Positions 40,969 to 50,081 of a stretch of DNA of 64,000 bases are shown piece after piece (the stretch's first letter is position 1; every line of letters starts with the position of its first letter). Under the pieces are notes generated by a model. That model had not been told where the DNA came from, searched no databases, and worked only from the letters and a program-made list of their open reading frames with translations. Source of the DNA: Leucobacter viscericola (GTDB lineage Bacteria; Actinomycetota; Actinomycetes; Actinomycetales; Microbacteriaceae); NCBI RefSeq assembly GCF_011299575.1, contig NZ_CP049863.1:3038001-3102000 (forward strand). The letters are read 5' to 3'. A program made the translations under genes and the position numbers.

Positions 40969-41892
40969 TTAGTCCCGCGCTTGCTGCAGGATCCGATCCA
41001 TTCCCCACTCGTAACGCTCGAGCCAGACGTGAGCGTGCACCCAGGTTTCAACGAGGTGCACGCTCGGGTGCTCGCGTATTTGTCGTGCGATGTCGGTGAA
41101 GCCGGTGAGGGAGCGAGCCGCGATGGTGGCGATAATGCTGTAGCGCCCGAGAGTGCGCGCCGCGAACTCGATGGTGGGGAGTTCAAGCAGCATCTTCTCG
41201 ACTGAACCGGCTGCGTTCTCTTGCCCGGTGAGCATGATGCCAAACCCGGAGAGCACCGACGTCGTGGCTGTGCGCCGTCGCCGCACGGCACCGATGCGCA
41301 TGACACGCGCCTCAAGCAGCCGCAGGGTGCGGGCCCGGCATGCAGATGTCGACCGCCCGGTGCGCCGCGCGAGCTCACCAAATGTGAGTCGTCCGTCGGT
41401 CTGCAGCTCGGCCATCAGTGCGATGTCGAAGTCGTCAAACACCAAATCGCTGGGCTCGGGATCGCGCCCGAGGCGCAGGCGGCGCAGCACGCGGTCGTAG
41501 ATGGTGAGCTGAGCCTCGACCACTCCCTCGATGGCCTGGATCTCGCGCACCGATCTGCCCACATCGTCGAGATCTGCGGCCCAGACCTCCACCACCGCCT
41601 GTGACTGCCCGCTGATCTCCGAGAGAAATACCACGTTGGGAAACTCAAGGAGCTGCTCAAAAACGGGGGTGGTTGGCCCGCTGATGCGCAGCTGCAGATT
41701 CACCTGAACAGGGAGCCCGACGGCGCTGGGGTGCACGGCCGCGAGGATCCTGATCTCATCCGACTCGAGCAGTTCGTTGACTCGCTGCGCTACGAGTGTG
41801 CGGTGCACACCGAGTTCGTTCGCCAGGGTCGAGAACTGCGCCCTGCCGTCGAGTTGCAGCGCCCGGATGAGGTCTTCGTCAAAGCTATCCAC
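40969..41892 (-). CDS. Lrp/AsnC-family regulator with two HTH/AsnC units
   Basis: 307 residues, about twice the usual Lrp length. Two tandem copies are visible: HTH one (DEDLIRALQLDGRAQFSTLA, VHRTLVAQRVNEL) with a ligand (RAM-like) segment, then HTH two (DFDIALMAELQTDGRLTFGE, GRSTSACRARTLRLL) with a second RAM-like segment. Such double Lrp proteins usually sense amino acids or related nitrogen compounds. Start is GTG 41892. It diverges from the amidohydrolase and the island of catabolic genes at 42-51 kb, the likely regulon. Convergent with tyrS, 5 nt apart. Confidence 0.88.
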   Translation of the reverse strand: MDSFDEDLIRALQLDGRAQFSTLANELGVHRTLVAQRVNELLESDEIRILAAVHPSAVGLPVQVNLQLRISGPTTPVFEQLLEFPNVVFLSEISGQSQAVVEVWAADLDDVGRSVREIQAIEGVVEAQLTIYDRVLRRLRLGRDPEPSDLVFDDFDIALMAELQTDGRLTFGELARRTGRSTSACRARTLRLLEARVMRIGAVRRRRTATTSVLSGFGIMLTGQENAAGSVEKMLLELPTIEFAARTLGRYSIIATIAARSLTGFTDIARQIREHPSVHLVETWVHAHVWLERYEWGMDRILQQARD

Positions 41893-42043
41893 GAGTAAAT
41901 TGTCTCAGAGTCGAGCCTAGACGCGTGACATAAAAACGAGCCATCGGCAATATTTGCAGTTATCGAGGTGTATCTGGCGCATGCGGGTGACATTTTTGCT
42001 TTCCATTGATCTATCGACAATTTTTGGTCTGCGGGCGACGAGA

Positions 42044-42075
42044 TTGTTGCGTATTCTCATATCGATTCGCAACAA
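42044..42075 (+). promoter_or_regulatory. Inverted repeat overlapping the ribosome site of the amidohydrolase
   Basis: TTGTTGCG (42044-42051) and CGCAACAA (42068-42075) with a 16-nt centre. The right arm abuts and partly overlaps AAAGGAG (42074-42080) before GTG 42087. It could be an operator for the divergent Lrp protein or an RNA hairpin that affects ribosome access. Confidence 0.45.
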
Positions 42076-42086
42076 AGGAGTTCACC

Positions 42087-43757
42087 GTGCGCAAACTTGC
42101 TTTTACCCAGGCCCCCGTGCCGTCTGCACCAAAGATTGTCACCGCCGAGCGTATTCACGCGCTTGATGACAGTGGCTCAAACCCCGAAGCGTTTCTCGTG
42201 ATTGACGATCGGATTCAGCACATCGGATCGGTGGCTGAGTGCCGTGCGGCGGCTGGCAGGATCAGCGCAATCGATCCCGAGCTCATCGACCTGGGCGACA
42301 AAACGGTGGTGCCGGGGTTCATCGACGCCCACGCGCACCCCCTCATGCTTGGCCAGATGATGAGCTGGGTCGACTGCGGCCCCGATAAGGCTGGCTCGAT
42401 CCCCGAGATCGTTGCGCTGCTCAGCGAGGCCGCTAAGTCGCTGCCTGCGGGCCGGCCGATCCGCGGTTACGGCTACGAGCAGCGAAACCTTGCCGAGCGT
42501 CGCCACCCCACACGCTTTGAGCTCGACGAGGTTGCCAAGGACCGCGAGGTCTACCTGATGAACGCTTCCGGCCACGGCGGTGTTGTGAACAGCTACACGT
42601 TCGAACTGCACGGTGTCACCCGCGATACCCCGAACCCGAAGGGCGGCGAGTTCTTCCGCGACGCCGACGGTGAACTTACCGGCGAGCTGTCTGACGCGGC
42701 GTGCAACGTGCTGACCGGACTCGAGGGCGTGAAGATCGGCCATCACGGCCCCAACTTCCACCTCGCCGACGAGCCCGAGGAACACAAGCGCCAGCTCGCG
42801 GCAGCCCAGGAAAACTTCCTTGAGGGTGGCGTCACGACCATCGGCGACGCGCAGGTGAGCCGTCGAGAGTTCGACATGTACCTGCGTCTCGCCGAGTCGG
42901 GTGACCTGAAGGTGCGCGTCAGCATGTACCTGCTGTCGCACCTGCTCGAAGAAGCGATCGAGATGGGTCTGCACGGCCAGTTCGGCAACGAGTACCTCAG
43001 CTTCGCGGGCATCAAGTTCTACTCCGACGGCACCCTCGGCGGCTGGACCGCCTACTTCCCCGACGGCTACGTCGGCGACCCCTGCCGCACCGGTCAGCTG
43101 TACCACGACCCCCGCGACTACACCGCCCTCATCGCGAAGGCGCACCGCGTGGGCCTGCAGACTGCAACGCACTCGCAGTCGCCCACCGCACTCGAGATGG
43201 TCATCACCGCAATCGAAGCCGCGCAGGCAGAGCGCCCCGACGCAGACGCACGCCACCGCATCGAGCACTGCGGTCTGCCGACCCCGGAACAGATCACGCG
43301 CATGGCCGCCGCAGGCATCATGCCCGTCAACCAGCCGCAGCACCACTACAACTGGGGCGAGGGTGTCGAGCAGGCCGTTGGCACACCGGGGGAGCGGTTC
43401 AATCCGCTCGGCGAGTTTGAGCGTGCGGGAGTACCCGTAACGATCTCCTCAGATGCGCCGGTTGCCGATCCTCGCCCAATGGAGGCAGTGCAGGCTGCGG
43501 TTTCGCGCATCACCCGCCGCGGCACGCAGCTCGGTTCTGACGACCTCGCCGTCTCGCTCGACACCGCGCTTCGCGCACACACGATCTCCGCTGCCCGCGC
43601 GCTCGGCCGCGAAGACGAGCTCGGCAGCATCGAGGTCGGTAAACGCGCTGACTTTGCCGTGCTTGATCGCGATCCGCACGCAACACCGATCCCCGAGCTT
43701 GCCCAGGTCGGCATCGCAGAAACCTGGATCGGTGGCGAACGAGTCTTCACCCGCTAG
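42087..43757 (+). CDS. Amidohydrolase-family protein (YtcJ-like)
   Basis: 556 residues from GTG 42087, preceded by AAAGGAG. Metal-site motifs of the amidohydrolase superfamily: VVPGFIDAHAHPL (HxH) near residue 80, later ATHSQSP and RIEHCGL histidines, and the aspartate in TISSDAPVADP. The long form with the inserted lid (DGTLGGWTAYF) is the YtcJ/Amidohydro_3 type, which hydrolyses amides or removes formyl/acyl groups from small molecules. It is first in the catabolic island, divergent from the double Lrp regulator; the MHS transporter gene follows 59 nt on. The substrate is not predictable. Confidence 0.85.
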   Translation: MRKLAFTQAPVPSAPKIVTAERIHALDDSGSNPEAFLVIDDRIQHIGSVAECRAAAGRISAIDPELIDLGDKTVVPGFIDAHAHPLMLGQMMSWVDCGPDKAGSIPEIVALLSEAAKSLPAGRPIRGYGYEQRNLAERRHPTRFELDEVAKDREVYLMNASGHGGVVNSYTFELHGVTRDTPNPKGGEFFRDADGELTGELSDAACNVLTGLEGVKIGHHGPNFHLADEPEEHKRQLAAAQENFLEGGVTTIGDAQVSRREFDMYLRLAESGDLKVRVSMYLLSHLLEEAIEMGLHGQFGNEYLSFAGIKFYSDGTLGGWTAYFPDGYVGDPCRTGQLYHDPRDYTALIAKAHRVGLQTATHSQSPTALEMVITAIEAAQAERPDADARHRIEHCGLPTPEQITRMAAAGIMPVNQPQHHYNWGEGVEQAVGTPGERFNPLGEFERAGVPVTISSDAPVADPRPMEAVQAAVSRITRRGTQLGSDDLAVSLDTALRAHTISAARALGREDELGSIEVGKRADFAVLDRDPHATPIPELAQVGIAETWIGGERVFTR

Positions 43758-43816
43758 ACCCGCAACGCCGATCCTCACGCACGACACCCCCTCACACATC
43801 CAGCAAAGGAGCTCAT

Positions 43817-45172
43817 ATGTCCGCAACTACGGCGTCCCAGCCGAACACGCATAAGCGTGCCCTGAAGGGAGGATTTGCCGCGCTCGTCGGCACCTCCATC
43901 GAGTGGTACGACTTCTACGTCTACGCCACCGCGGCCGCGATCATTTTTCCGCACGTCTTCTTCCCAGAGGATCTTGATCCCGCGCTCGCGACGCTCGCCT
44001 CGTTCGGCACCTACGCAGTCGCATTCTTCATGCGTCCCCTCGGCGGCATCATCTTCGGCCACATCGGCGACAAGCTCGGGCGTAAGCCCGCGCTCACCAT
44101 CACCCTCGTGCTGATGGGTGTTGCGACGACGCTCGTCGGCCTGCTCCCCGGCTACGCCGCGATTGGCATCTGGGGCCCTGTGCTGCTGATTCTCTGCCGT
44201 ATTGTGCAGGGTCTCGCCGTCGGTGGCGAGTGGGGCGGCGCGAGCCTCATGGCCGTGGAGAGCGCACCGCCGAAGTGGAAGAGCTTCTACGGTGGCTTCA
44301 CACAGGTCGGTAACCCTCTCGGCGCTGCAATGGCAACGGGTGCGTTCTGGGCACTCTCCGGACTGGGCGAAGAAGCGCTGCTGAGCTGGGGATGGCGTCT
44401 GCCGTTCATCTTCAGCATCGTGTTGATCGCGGTTGGGTTCTGGGTGCGCTACCGCGTAGAAGAGACCCCCGTCTTCGAAGAAAAGGTTGAGGGTAAAGAA
44501 CAGTCGACTCCACTTCTATTCGCGCTGAAGAACAACTGGCGTCCGATTCTGCTCGGCTTCTGCATCATCGCGATGTCGTCGGGTGGTTACGTGATCGCGA
44601 CAACGTTTGTGCAGAACTACGCCGATACCCCCGAGATCGGTCTTGATCCCGGGATCATTCTTGGCGCGCTCACTGTCGCCTCTCTTGTTGAGATGGTCGT
44701 GACCCTGCCAATCGCAGCGCTCGGCGACAAGATCGGCGTGAAGTGGGTCATGTACCTCGGCATCATTCCGTCGTTCCTGGTCATTATTCCGCTGGTGCTG
44801 TCGATCCAGGCAAAGAACGTCGCGCTGATCTGGCTGTTTGTGATCCTCATTCGTGTCACTCTCAGCGGCGCTTGGGCACCGCTCTCAACCCTGATGGCGC
44901 AGATGTTCCGCCCGCAGGCTCGCTACACCTCGATGTCACTCTCATACGGAGTTGGCGCCGCGGTTTGGGGTGGACTGTCACCGGCCATCGCATCTGCACT
45001 GCTGCTCGCGACCGGAGGCAACTTCTGGTCGGTGGTCGGTTTCTTCGGGGTACTCACGCTCGCCGCCTGGATCGGCGTGCGCTTCGCGCCGCAGCACTCC
45101 GACATCGCGCCGGTGACGGGATCCTTTACCGCCCGCACAGACACCACAGCGGTCAACATTTCAGATTCGTAA
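43817..45172 (+). CDS. MFS transporter, metabolite:H+ symporter (MHS) family
   Basis: 451 residues with twelve hydrophobic segments. MHS signatures: GTSIEWYDFYVYATAAAIIF near the N-terminus, DKLGRKPALTITLVLMG in the 2-3 loop, and RIVQGLAVGGEWGGASLMAVE. Relatives import dicarboxylates, shikimate, proline-betaine and other organic acids with protons. A ribosome site (AAAGGAG) precedes the ATG. Within the island it probably brings in the substrate of the amidohydrolase or the acid handled by the ThDP enzyme. Confidence 0.9.
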   Translation: MSATTASQPNTHKRALKGGFAALVGTSIEWYDFYVYATAAAIIFPHVFFPEDLDPALATLASFGTYAVAFFMRPLGGIIFGHIGDKLGRKPALTITLVLMGVATTLVGLLPGYAAIGIWGPVLLILCRIVQGLAVGGEWGGASLMAVESAPPKWKSFYGGFTQVGNPLGAAMATGAFWALSGLGEEALLSWGWRLPFIFSIVLIAVGFWVRYRVEETPVFEEKVEGKEQSTPLLFALKNNWRPILLGFCIIAMSSGGYVIATTFVQNYADTPEIGLDPGIILGALTVASLVEMVVTLPIAALGDKIGVKWVMYLGIIPSFLVIIPLVLSIQAKNVALIWLFVILIRVTLSGAWAPLSTLMAQMFRPQARYTSMSLSYGVGAAVWGGLSPAIASALLLATGGNFWSVVGFFGVLTLAAWIGVRFAPQHSDIAPVTGSFTARTDTTAVNISDS

Positions 45173-45239
45173 GACCCAGATCCGGCTCTCGCACACGCGG
45201 GGGCCGGATCACCCACCACTTGAAGAACTCGAGGAACAC

Positions 45240-46877
45240 ATGCAAACCACCCCCAAGCGCACGACCGGCTGGGTCGTTATGGAAACCCTTCGCGGCTACG
45301 GCATCGACACGGTGTTCGGTATTCCAGGCACCCACAACCTCGAGTTCTACCGCCCGCTCACTTCGCTCGGGATCCGTCCCGTGACAACGCGTCACGAGCA
45401 GGGTGCGGGCTACGGCGCAGACGGTTGGTCGCTGCAGACCGGCCTGCCAGGCGTTGTTATCACGACCAGCGGCCCCGGCCTGCTGAACGCGCTCTCCGCC
45501 GCGGGCACCGCCTACTGCGAGTCGCGACCGATGATCCTGCTCTCACCCGGGCCCGCGCTCGGTGCGGAGTTCGCCGACGTCGGCACGCTTCACGAGACGA
45601 AGGATCAGCTGAGCGCTGCCTCCGCGATTGTCGAGTGGGGGCGCCGCGTGCGCTCCGCCGAGGAAGCGGTCGCCGCGATCCACGACGCGTTCGAACTTTT
45701 CGCGACGACCCGGCCCCGACCCGTCTACATCGAGGTGCCGCTCGATGTGCTCGAGGAGGTCACCGAGCTCGCCGAGACGGTCACCGCTCCACGCACCTTC
45801 GCCGCACCCGCGGCGGCAGACTCGAAGGCCATCGCTGAGGCGGCGGCACTGCTGGCTCGGGCTGACCGCCCTGCGATCCTCGCGGGCGGTGGCTCCCGCG
45901 GCGCAGCCACCGAGCTTCGTGCGCTCGCCGAACGGCTGAGTGCGCCCGTCGTCACGACCCTCAACGCGAAGGGTGTGCTCGACGAGTCCCACCCGCTCGC
46001 TGTCGGCTCGTGCCTGCGCCTGGCCGCGGGACGTCGGGTAGCCCAAGAGGCCGATGTGCTGCTGGTTGTCGGCTCGAAGCTGGGGGAGGCCGAGCTGTGG
46101 GTTTCCGCGCTCGAAGCCGAGGGCACCGTCATTCGCGTTGACCTGCTCGAGTCGCAGATCTCGAAGAACCAGCGTGCAGACATCGGACTGGTGGGCGACG
46201 CGGCCGCGATCCTCGCCGCGCTGAATGCGGTGGTTCAGGATCGCGGAGCAAGCACAGAACTCCTCGAGACGACTGCGGCTCGCGTGCAAGAGATCCGCGC
46301 CGCGGTGCGTGCCGAATCGGCGGAACTGTCGGCCGTCAATACCGAGCTCGCCGAGACGATTGCGGCGGCTCTGCCCAAAAACGCGATCGTGGCGACCGAC
46401 TCGTCGCAGATCGCTTACTGGGGACTGCTCAATACGCTCACCGTTGCCGAAGCAAATTCGACTCCCTACATGGCAACCTACGCCACACTCGGGTACGGGC
46501 TGCCCGCCGCACTCGGCTCGCGGATCGCGGCCCCACACCGCCCGTCGTTTGTTGTGACCGGCGATGGTGCGCTGATGTTCTCCATGAACGAGTTCATCAC
46601 CGTGGTCGAGCAGGGCGAAGACGTCACCGTGATCGTTGTTGACAACGGCGGCTACGCAGAGATCAAGCAGAACGAGGCCGACGCGGGCATCGCGCCGATT
46701 GGTGTTGACCTCGTGCAGCCCGACTGGGCCGCGGTCGCAACGGCCTTTGGCGGCAGGGGTACGCGCGTGGCTGATGCCGCTGAACTCTCCGCGGCGGTCG
46801 ACGCGGCGGTTGCTACGGGAGGCCTGCAGCTGATCCACATTGATCAGAACACCTTCTCGACCACCCAGGGGGCCTAG
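45240..46877 (+). CDS. Thiamine-diphosphate-dependent 2-oxoacid decarboxylase/acetolactate synthase-like enzyme
   Basis: 545 residues, full three-domain ThDP enzyme. The Pyr domain has the catalytic Glu53 in TTRHEQGAGYGADG; the central domain starts near residue 195; the PP domain has GDGALMFSMNEF...VDNGGY, the GDG...N metal motif. Family members include IlvB, AruI (5-guanidino-2-oxopentanoate decarboxylase) and benzoylformate decarboxylase. Biosynthetic IlvB is unlikely because no IlvN follows and the neighbours are catabolic. With a ureohydrolase and a D-2-hydroxyacid dehydrogenase beside it, a 2-oxoacid decarboxylase acting on a guanidino or ureido oxoacid is a reasonable guess. Only 2 nt to the next gene. 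Confidence 0.82.
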   Translation: MQTTPKRTTGWVVMETLRGYGIDTVFGIPGTHNLEFYRPLTSLGIRPVTTRHEQGAGYGADGWSLQTGLPGVVITTSGPGLLNALSAAGTAYCESRPMILLSPGPALGAEFADVGTLHETKDQLSAASAIVEWGRRVRSAEEAVAAIHDAFELFATTRPRPVYIEVPLDVLEEVTELAETVTAPRTFAAPAAADSKAIAEAAALLARADRPAILAGGGSRGAATELRALAERLSAPVVTTLNAKGVLDESHPLAVGSCLRLAAGRRVAQEADVLLVVGSKLGEAELWVSALEAEGTVIRVDLLESQISKNQRADIGLVGDAAAILAALNAVVQDRGASTELLETTAARVQEIRAAVRAESAELSAVNTELAETIAAALPKNAIVATDSSQIAYWGLLNTLTVAEANSTPYMATYATLGYGLPAALGSRIAAPHRPSFVVTGDGALMFSMNEFITVVEQGEDVTVIVVDNGGYAEIKQNEADAGIAPIGVDLVQPDWAAVATAFGGRGTRVADAAELSAAVDAAVATGGLQLIHIDQNTFSTTQGA

Positions 46878-46879
46878 TC

Positions 46880-47872
46880 ATGACAGCATCCACGCGACCC
46901 ATCGCGGTCTACACCGACGTTGATGACACGGACCCCACCCCGGGAATCCGGCTGCTCGAGGCGAACGGCTTTGAGGTTCGAGTGCTGGGCACGCGTGACC
47001 CAGACGAGATCATCGCCGGGGCAAAAGACGCGACCGTGTTGCTGCCCGGCTACGCCGAGATTCCGCGCCGCGTCATCGAAGCGCTGCCCGAACTCAAGCT
47101 CATCGCACTCATGTCGATGGGGTTTGACTACGTTGACATCGCGGCCGCTACCGAACGCGGTGTTTGGGTCACAAACGTTCCCGGGGCCGCAACAGAAGAG
47201 GTGGCAACCCACGCGCTCGCGATCCTGCTCGCCAGCGTGCGCCAGCTGAACTTCTACACGGCGTCAGCGAACCCGACCGACTGGAACGACCGCGCTCCCG
47301 CTGCTCCGCCGCGGCTCAGCGAGACCACCCTCGGCATTATTGGACTCGGCAAAATTGGGCGCGAACTCGTGCGCCTCGCAGGGCCGCTGTTCGGCGAGGT
47401 CGTTGGTTACGACCCCATGCTGCCCGATACCCCCGAGGCGCGTGCCGAGCTTGAGGCTCTGGGCGTTCGTCGCGCCGAGCTCGAAGAGGTGCGGGCTGCC
47501 GCCAATGTGCTTTCGCTTCACCTACCGCTCACTCCGCAGACGGAGCGCATGGTTGACGCGGAGTTCATTGCGGCGATGCCGCGCGGATCGGTGCTTGTGA
47601 ACGTGTCTCGTGGAGCGCTCGTTGACCACACCGCACTCGCTGCCGCGCTCGACGCGGGGCAGCTCTCGGGTGCGGCACTCGACGTGCTTGAGCAGGAGCC
47701 CCCGGCTGCGGATCACCCGATGCTGGGTCGGGAAGACGTGGTGTTGACCCCGCACATCGCCTACTTCTCCGCGCGCACAGAGATCGAATACGTGCGCATT
47801 CAGGCGCAAAACGCGGTTGCACTGCGGCTTGCGGGTGCTCCGGAGACCCCCGTCAACCGCCCAGGGGCGTAA
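46880..47872 (+). CDS. D-isomer-specific 2-hydroxyacid dehydrogenase
   Basis: 330 residues. The NAD-binding motif is LGIIGLGKIGRELVRLAG, and the catalytic Arg (NVSRGALVD), Glu (DVLEQEPP) and His (LTPHIAYFS) are in order. It interconverts a 2-hydroxyacid and a 2-oxoacid with NAD(P)H. Its start is 2 nt after the ThDP enzyme's stop, so the two are co-translated and probably work on the same oxoacid. Convergent with the XRE-cupin regulator 19 nt away. Confidence 0.9.
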   Translation: MTASTRPIAVYTDVDDTDPTPGIRLLEANGFEVRVLGTRDPDEIIAGAKDATVLLPGYAEIPRRVIEALPELKLIALMSMGFDYVDIAAATERGVWVTNVPGAATEEVATHALAILLASVRQLNFYTASANPTDWNDRAPAAPPRLSETTLGIIGLGKIGRELVRLAGPLFGEVVGYDPMLPDTPEARAELEALGVRRAELEEVRAAANVLSLHLPLTPQTERMVDAEFIAAMPRGSVLVNVSRGALVDHTALAAALDAGQLSGAALDVLEQEPPAADHPMLGREDVVLTPHIAYFSARTEIEYVRIQAQNAVALRLAGAPETPVNRPGA

Positions 47873-47891
47873 CGGTCAGGGGCGGAAAGTA

Positions 47892-48473
47892 CTAGGCCGA
47901 TCCGCTCCACGCCGCGGGCACGAGGGTCCAGGTGATCTCGGCTCCCTCCGAGTCGGTGCGCCAGGTGTGCGGGGTCGGGCCGGGGAAGGTGATGGTGTCA
48001 CCGGCCAGCAGCTCTTCCTCGCGTCCGACCAGCACGAGTGTGAGGCGGCCTGAAATGACGTGGAGCACCTCGAGCGTGCAGTTGACCGTGTAGAGAGTGT
48101 CGCCGCCGGTGGCGTGCGGTTTGAGTGAGGATCGGATCACCTGCACCTCGTCAACCGAGCGTGGGGTAACGAGCCGCTCGTCTACGAGTTCTCCGCCCAT
48201 ATTGATGTGCGGTGCGTCGGCGAGCGCGATGCGCTGAATGTTGGGTTCCTCGAAGAGGCTGCCGATCGGGAGCGAGAGTGCCTGGCACAGCTGCACCAGA
48301 GTCGGCACGCTGGGCAGGGTGTCGTCGCGCTCGATCCTGCTGATGAATCCCTTCGTGAGCCCGGTCGCGGTTGCGAGCTGTTCCAGCGTGAGTCGCTGCG
48401 AATTACGCGCTGTACGGAGCTTTGCGCCGATCTGCACGTTTCCTTCGTCCGCTGTCGGGTGGACTGGGCGCAC
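47892..48473 (-). CDS. XRE-family regulator with C-terminal cupin sensor domain
   Basis: 193 residues. N-terminal HTH ([40 protein letters not shown]) and C-terminal cupin_2 barrel ([31 protein letters not shown]). This architecture (PuuR/SutR type) usually controls catabolism of amines, amino acids or similar small molecules. Start GTG 48473 is the longest reading; GTG 48437 (with GAAGGA 3 nt upstream) is a weaker choice. It lies divergent from the ureohydrolase gene and likely represses it and possibly the whole island. Confidence 0.88.
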   Translation of the reverse strand: MRPVHPTADEGNVQIGAKLRTARNSQRLTLEQLATATGLTKGFISRIERDDTLPSVPTLVQLCQALSLPIGSLFEEPNIQRIALADAPHINMGGELVDERLVTPRSVDEVQVIRSSLKPHATGGDTLYTVNCTLEVLHVISGRLTLVLVGREEELLAGDTITFPGPTPHTWRTDSEGAEITWTLVPAAWSGSA

Positions 48474-48514
48474 TGGCTTACCGTCCCTTTCTGCGGAATT
48501 CGCGAGGCGTGGCT

Positions 48515-48544
48515 TTGACCGCGCGGGGGATTCCAGCTTATAGT
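48515..48544 (+). promoter_or_regulatory. sigma-70-type promoter of the ureohydrolase gene
   Basis: TTGACC (48515-48520), 18-nt spacer, TATAGT (48539-48544). The transcript would start near 48551. The region just after it, 48552-48565, holds AGTTAACT and a second GTTA half-site, a plausible binding site for the divergent XRE-cupin repressor. Confidence 0.6.
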
Positions 48545-48607
48545 GTGAGAAAGTTAACTGTTAGAATTCACAAGTTTACTACTATGCAACTTGAAGGGAC
48601 AAGAATC

Positions 48608-49555
48608 TTGAGTGCTCACACCCCGCAGGGGCCGGTTGATGCAAGCCTCACTCCCCGCTACGCAGGGATCGCAACATTTGCAAAGCTGCCGCGTATCGAA
48701 GACGTGCCCGCCGCCGATATCGCAGTCGTGGGGGTGCCGTTTGACAGCGGTGTGAGCTTCCGCCCCGGCGCCCGCTTTGGCCCGACGCACGTGCGCGAGG
48801 CTTCGCGCCTGCTGCGTCCCTACAACCCCGCTCAAGACGTTTCGCCGTTCGCGGTGAAGCAGGTCGTTGATGCGGGCGACATTGTTGCCAACCCGTTTAG
48901 CCTTGACGAGGCGGTCCGCCAGGTCGAAGAGGCAGCGACCGAACTCGGCGAGCGTGTCGACAAGATCGTCACGATCGGTGGCGACCACACCATCGCGTTG
49001 CCTCTGCTGCGCGCGATCAACAAGAAGCACGGCCCGGTTGCTGTGCTTCACTTCGACGCACACCTTGACACCTGGGACACCTACTTTGGTGCCCCGACAA
49101 CTCACGGCACCCCGTTCCGCCGGGCGTCAGAAGAGGGCCTTATCGACCTCACCGCCAGCATGCACGGCGGCACCCGCGGCCCGCTCTACGGCAAGGGAGA
49201 CCTCGAAGACGACGTGAAGCTCGGTTTCCAGATCGTCACGAGCGAGTTCATCGAAGAGAACGGCGTACCCGCCGCCCTCGAGCGCATCCGCGAGCGAGTG
49301 GGTGACAAGCCGCTCTACATCTCGATCGATATCGACGTGCTCGATCCCGCGCACGCACCCGGCACCGGCACACCGGAAGCTGGCGGTCTGACCAGTCGCG
49401 AGATGCTGCGCCTCATTCGTGGGCTCGCGGACCTGCACATCGTTGGGGCCGATGTTGTTGAGGTTGCTCCTGCCTACGACCACGCACAGATCACCGCCGT
49501 GGCCGCAAGCCACGTCGTTTACGAACTGGTGAGCGCTATGGCAGCACGCGACTAG
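48608..49555 (+). CDS. Ureohydrolase (agmatinase/guanidinobutyrase family)
   Basis: 315 residues from TTG 48608, chosen because GAAGGGA lies 8 nt upstream; ATG 48584 has no ribosome site. The binuclear manganese ligands are complete: [14 protein letters not shown] and [22 protein letters not shown]. Members split urea from agmatine, guanidinobutyrate, guanidinopropionate and related compounds; arginase is less likely from the substrate-loop sequence [10 protein letters not shown] hairpin and then the NTF2-like gene follow. In the island it fits removal of a guanidino group as urea. Which guanidino acid or amine is used needs enzymology. Confidence 0.9.
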   Translation: MSAHTPQGPVDASLTPRYAGIATFAKLPRIEDVPAADIAVVGVPFDSGVSFRPGARFGPTHVREASRLLRPYNPAQDVSPFAVKQVVDAGDIVANPFSLDEAVRQVEEAATELGERVDKIVTIGGDHTIALPLLRAINKKHGPVAVLHFDAHLDTWDTYFGAPTTHGTPFRRASEEGLIDLTASMHGGTRGPLYGKGDLEDDVKLGFQIVTSEFIEENGVPAALERIRERVGDKPLYISIDIDVLDPAHAPGTGTPEAGGLTSREMLRLIRGLADLHIVGADVVEVAPAYDHAQITAVAASHVVYELVSAMAARD

Positions 49556-49564
49556 AACTTCCAC

Positions 49565-49615
49565 GTGTGGTGCGGTTTCTCGGATGGGCAGGGGGCCCGG
49601 GGAACCGCACCTCAC
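49565..49615 (+). promoter_or_regulatory. Hairpin between ureohydrolase and NTF2-like gene
   Basis: GGTGCGGTT (49569-49577) pairs with AACCGCACC (49603-49611), extendable by GTG/CAC beyond one mismatch. The loop is G-rich and no T tract follows, so it is more likely an RNA stability or processing element than a terminator. Confidence 0.35.
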
Positions 49616-49667
49616 AATCCATTTCAACGGCGACTCGCCAAACTCAATATTCTCGGGGAGAAATATT

Positions 49668-50081
49668 ATGAACACACCAAGCGAAGCTGCAGTCCTTGCC
49701 GCGGCTGACAACATCATTCGCGCGTTTGCAGATACCGATACCGACGCATACTTTGCGGGTTTCGCAAGCGACGCGACCTTCATCTTCCATCCAGAGGCCG
49801 CTCGCCTCGACTCTCGCGAGGCGTACGAGCAGATCTGGGCTTCCTGGCTCGAGGCTGGCTGGCGGGTAACCTCCTGCACCTCGACGGATCGTCTTGTGCA
49901 GGCGTTTCCCGGCGGCGCGGTCTTTAGCCACACCGTCGCTACGAGCATCGACTCGAACGACGGCCCCGACTCCTACGTTGAGCGCGAGAGCATCATCTTT
50001 CGCGCCGACGAAGACGGTTCGCTGACCGCGATCCACGAGCACCTCTCGACGACGCCCGAAACCGAGGCGGCGGCATCATGA
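49668..50081 (+). CDS. NTF2-like/SnoaL-type small protein
   Basis: 137 residues from ATG 49668 with GGGGAG 7 nt upstream. The pattern of an N-terminal helix (AAVLAAADNIIRAFADTDTD), AYFAGFASDATFIFHPEAARL and the curved beta sheet with RADEDGSLTAIHEHLST is that of the SnoaL/DUF4440 branch of the NTF2 fold. These are small enzymes, isomerases or ligand-binding proteins; the conserved histidines cannot be assigned to a reaction. It overlaps the permease gene by 4 nt (ATGA), so it is part of the same unit. Confidence 0.75.
   Translation: MNTPSEAAVLAAADNIIRAFADTDTDAYFAGFASDATFIFHPEAARLDSREAYEQIWASWLEAGWRVTSCTSTDRLVQAFPGGAVFSHTVATSIDSNDGPDSYVERESIIFRADEDGSLTAIHEHLSTTPETEAAAS

Noticed and set aside
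39419..41008. A 529-codon open frame antisense to tyrS
   Set aside because: tyrS is certain; the antisense frame has no family features and arises from codon bias.
42177..43346. A 389-codon frame antisense to the amidohydrolase
   Set aside because: Shadow frame; Val/Gly/Glu-rich translation with no motif.
45543..46838. A 431-codon frame antisense to the ThDP enzyme
   Set aside because: Shadow frame; the ThDP enzyme carries full catalytic motifs.
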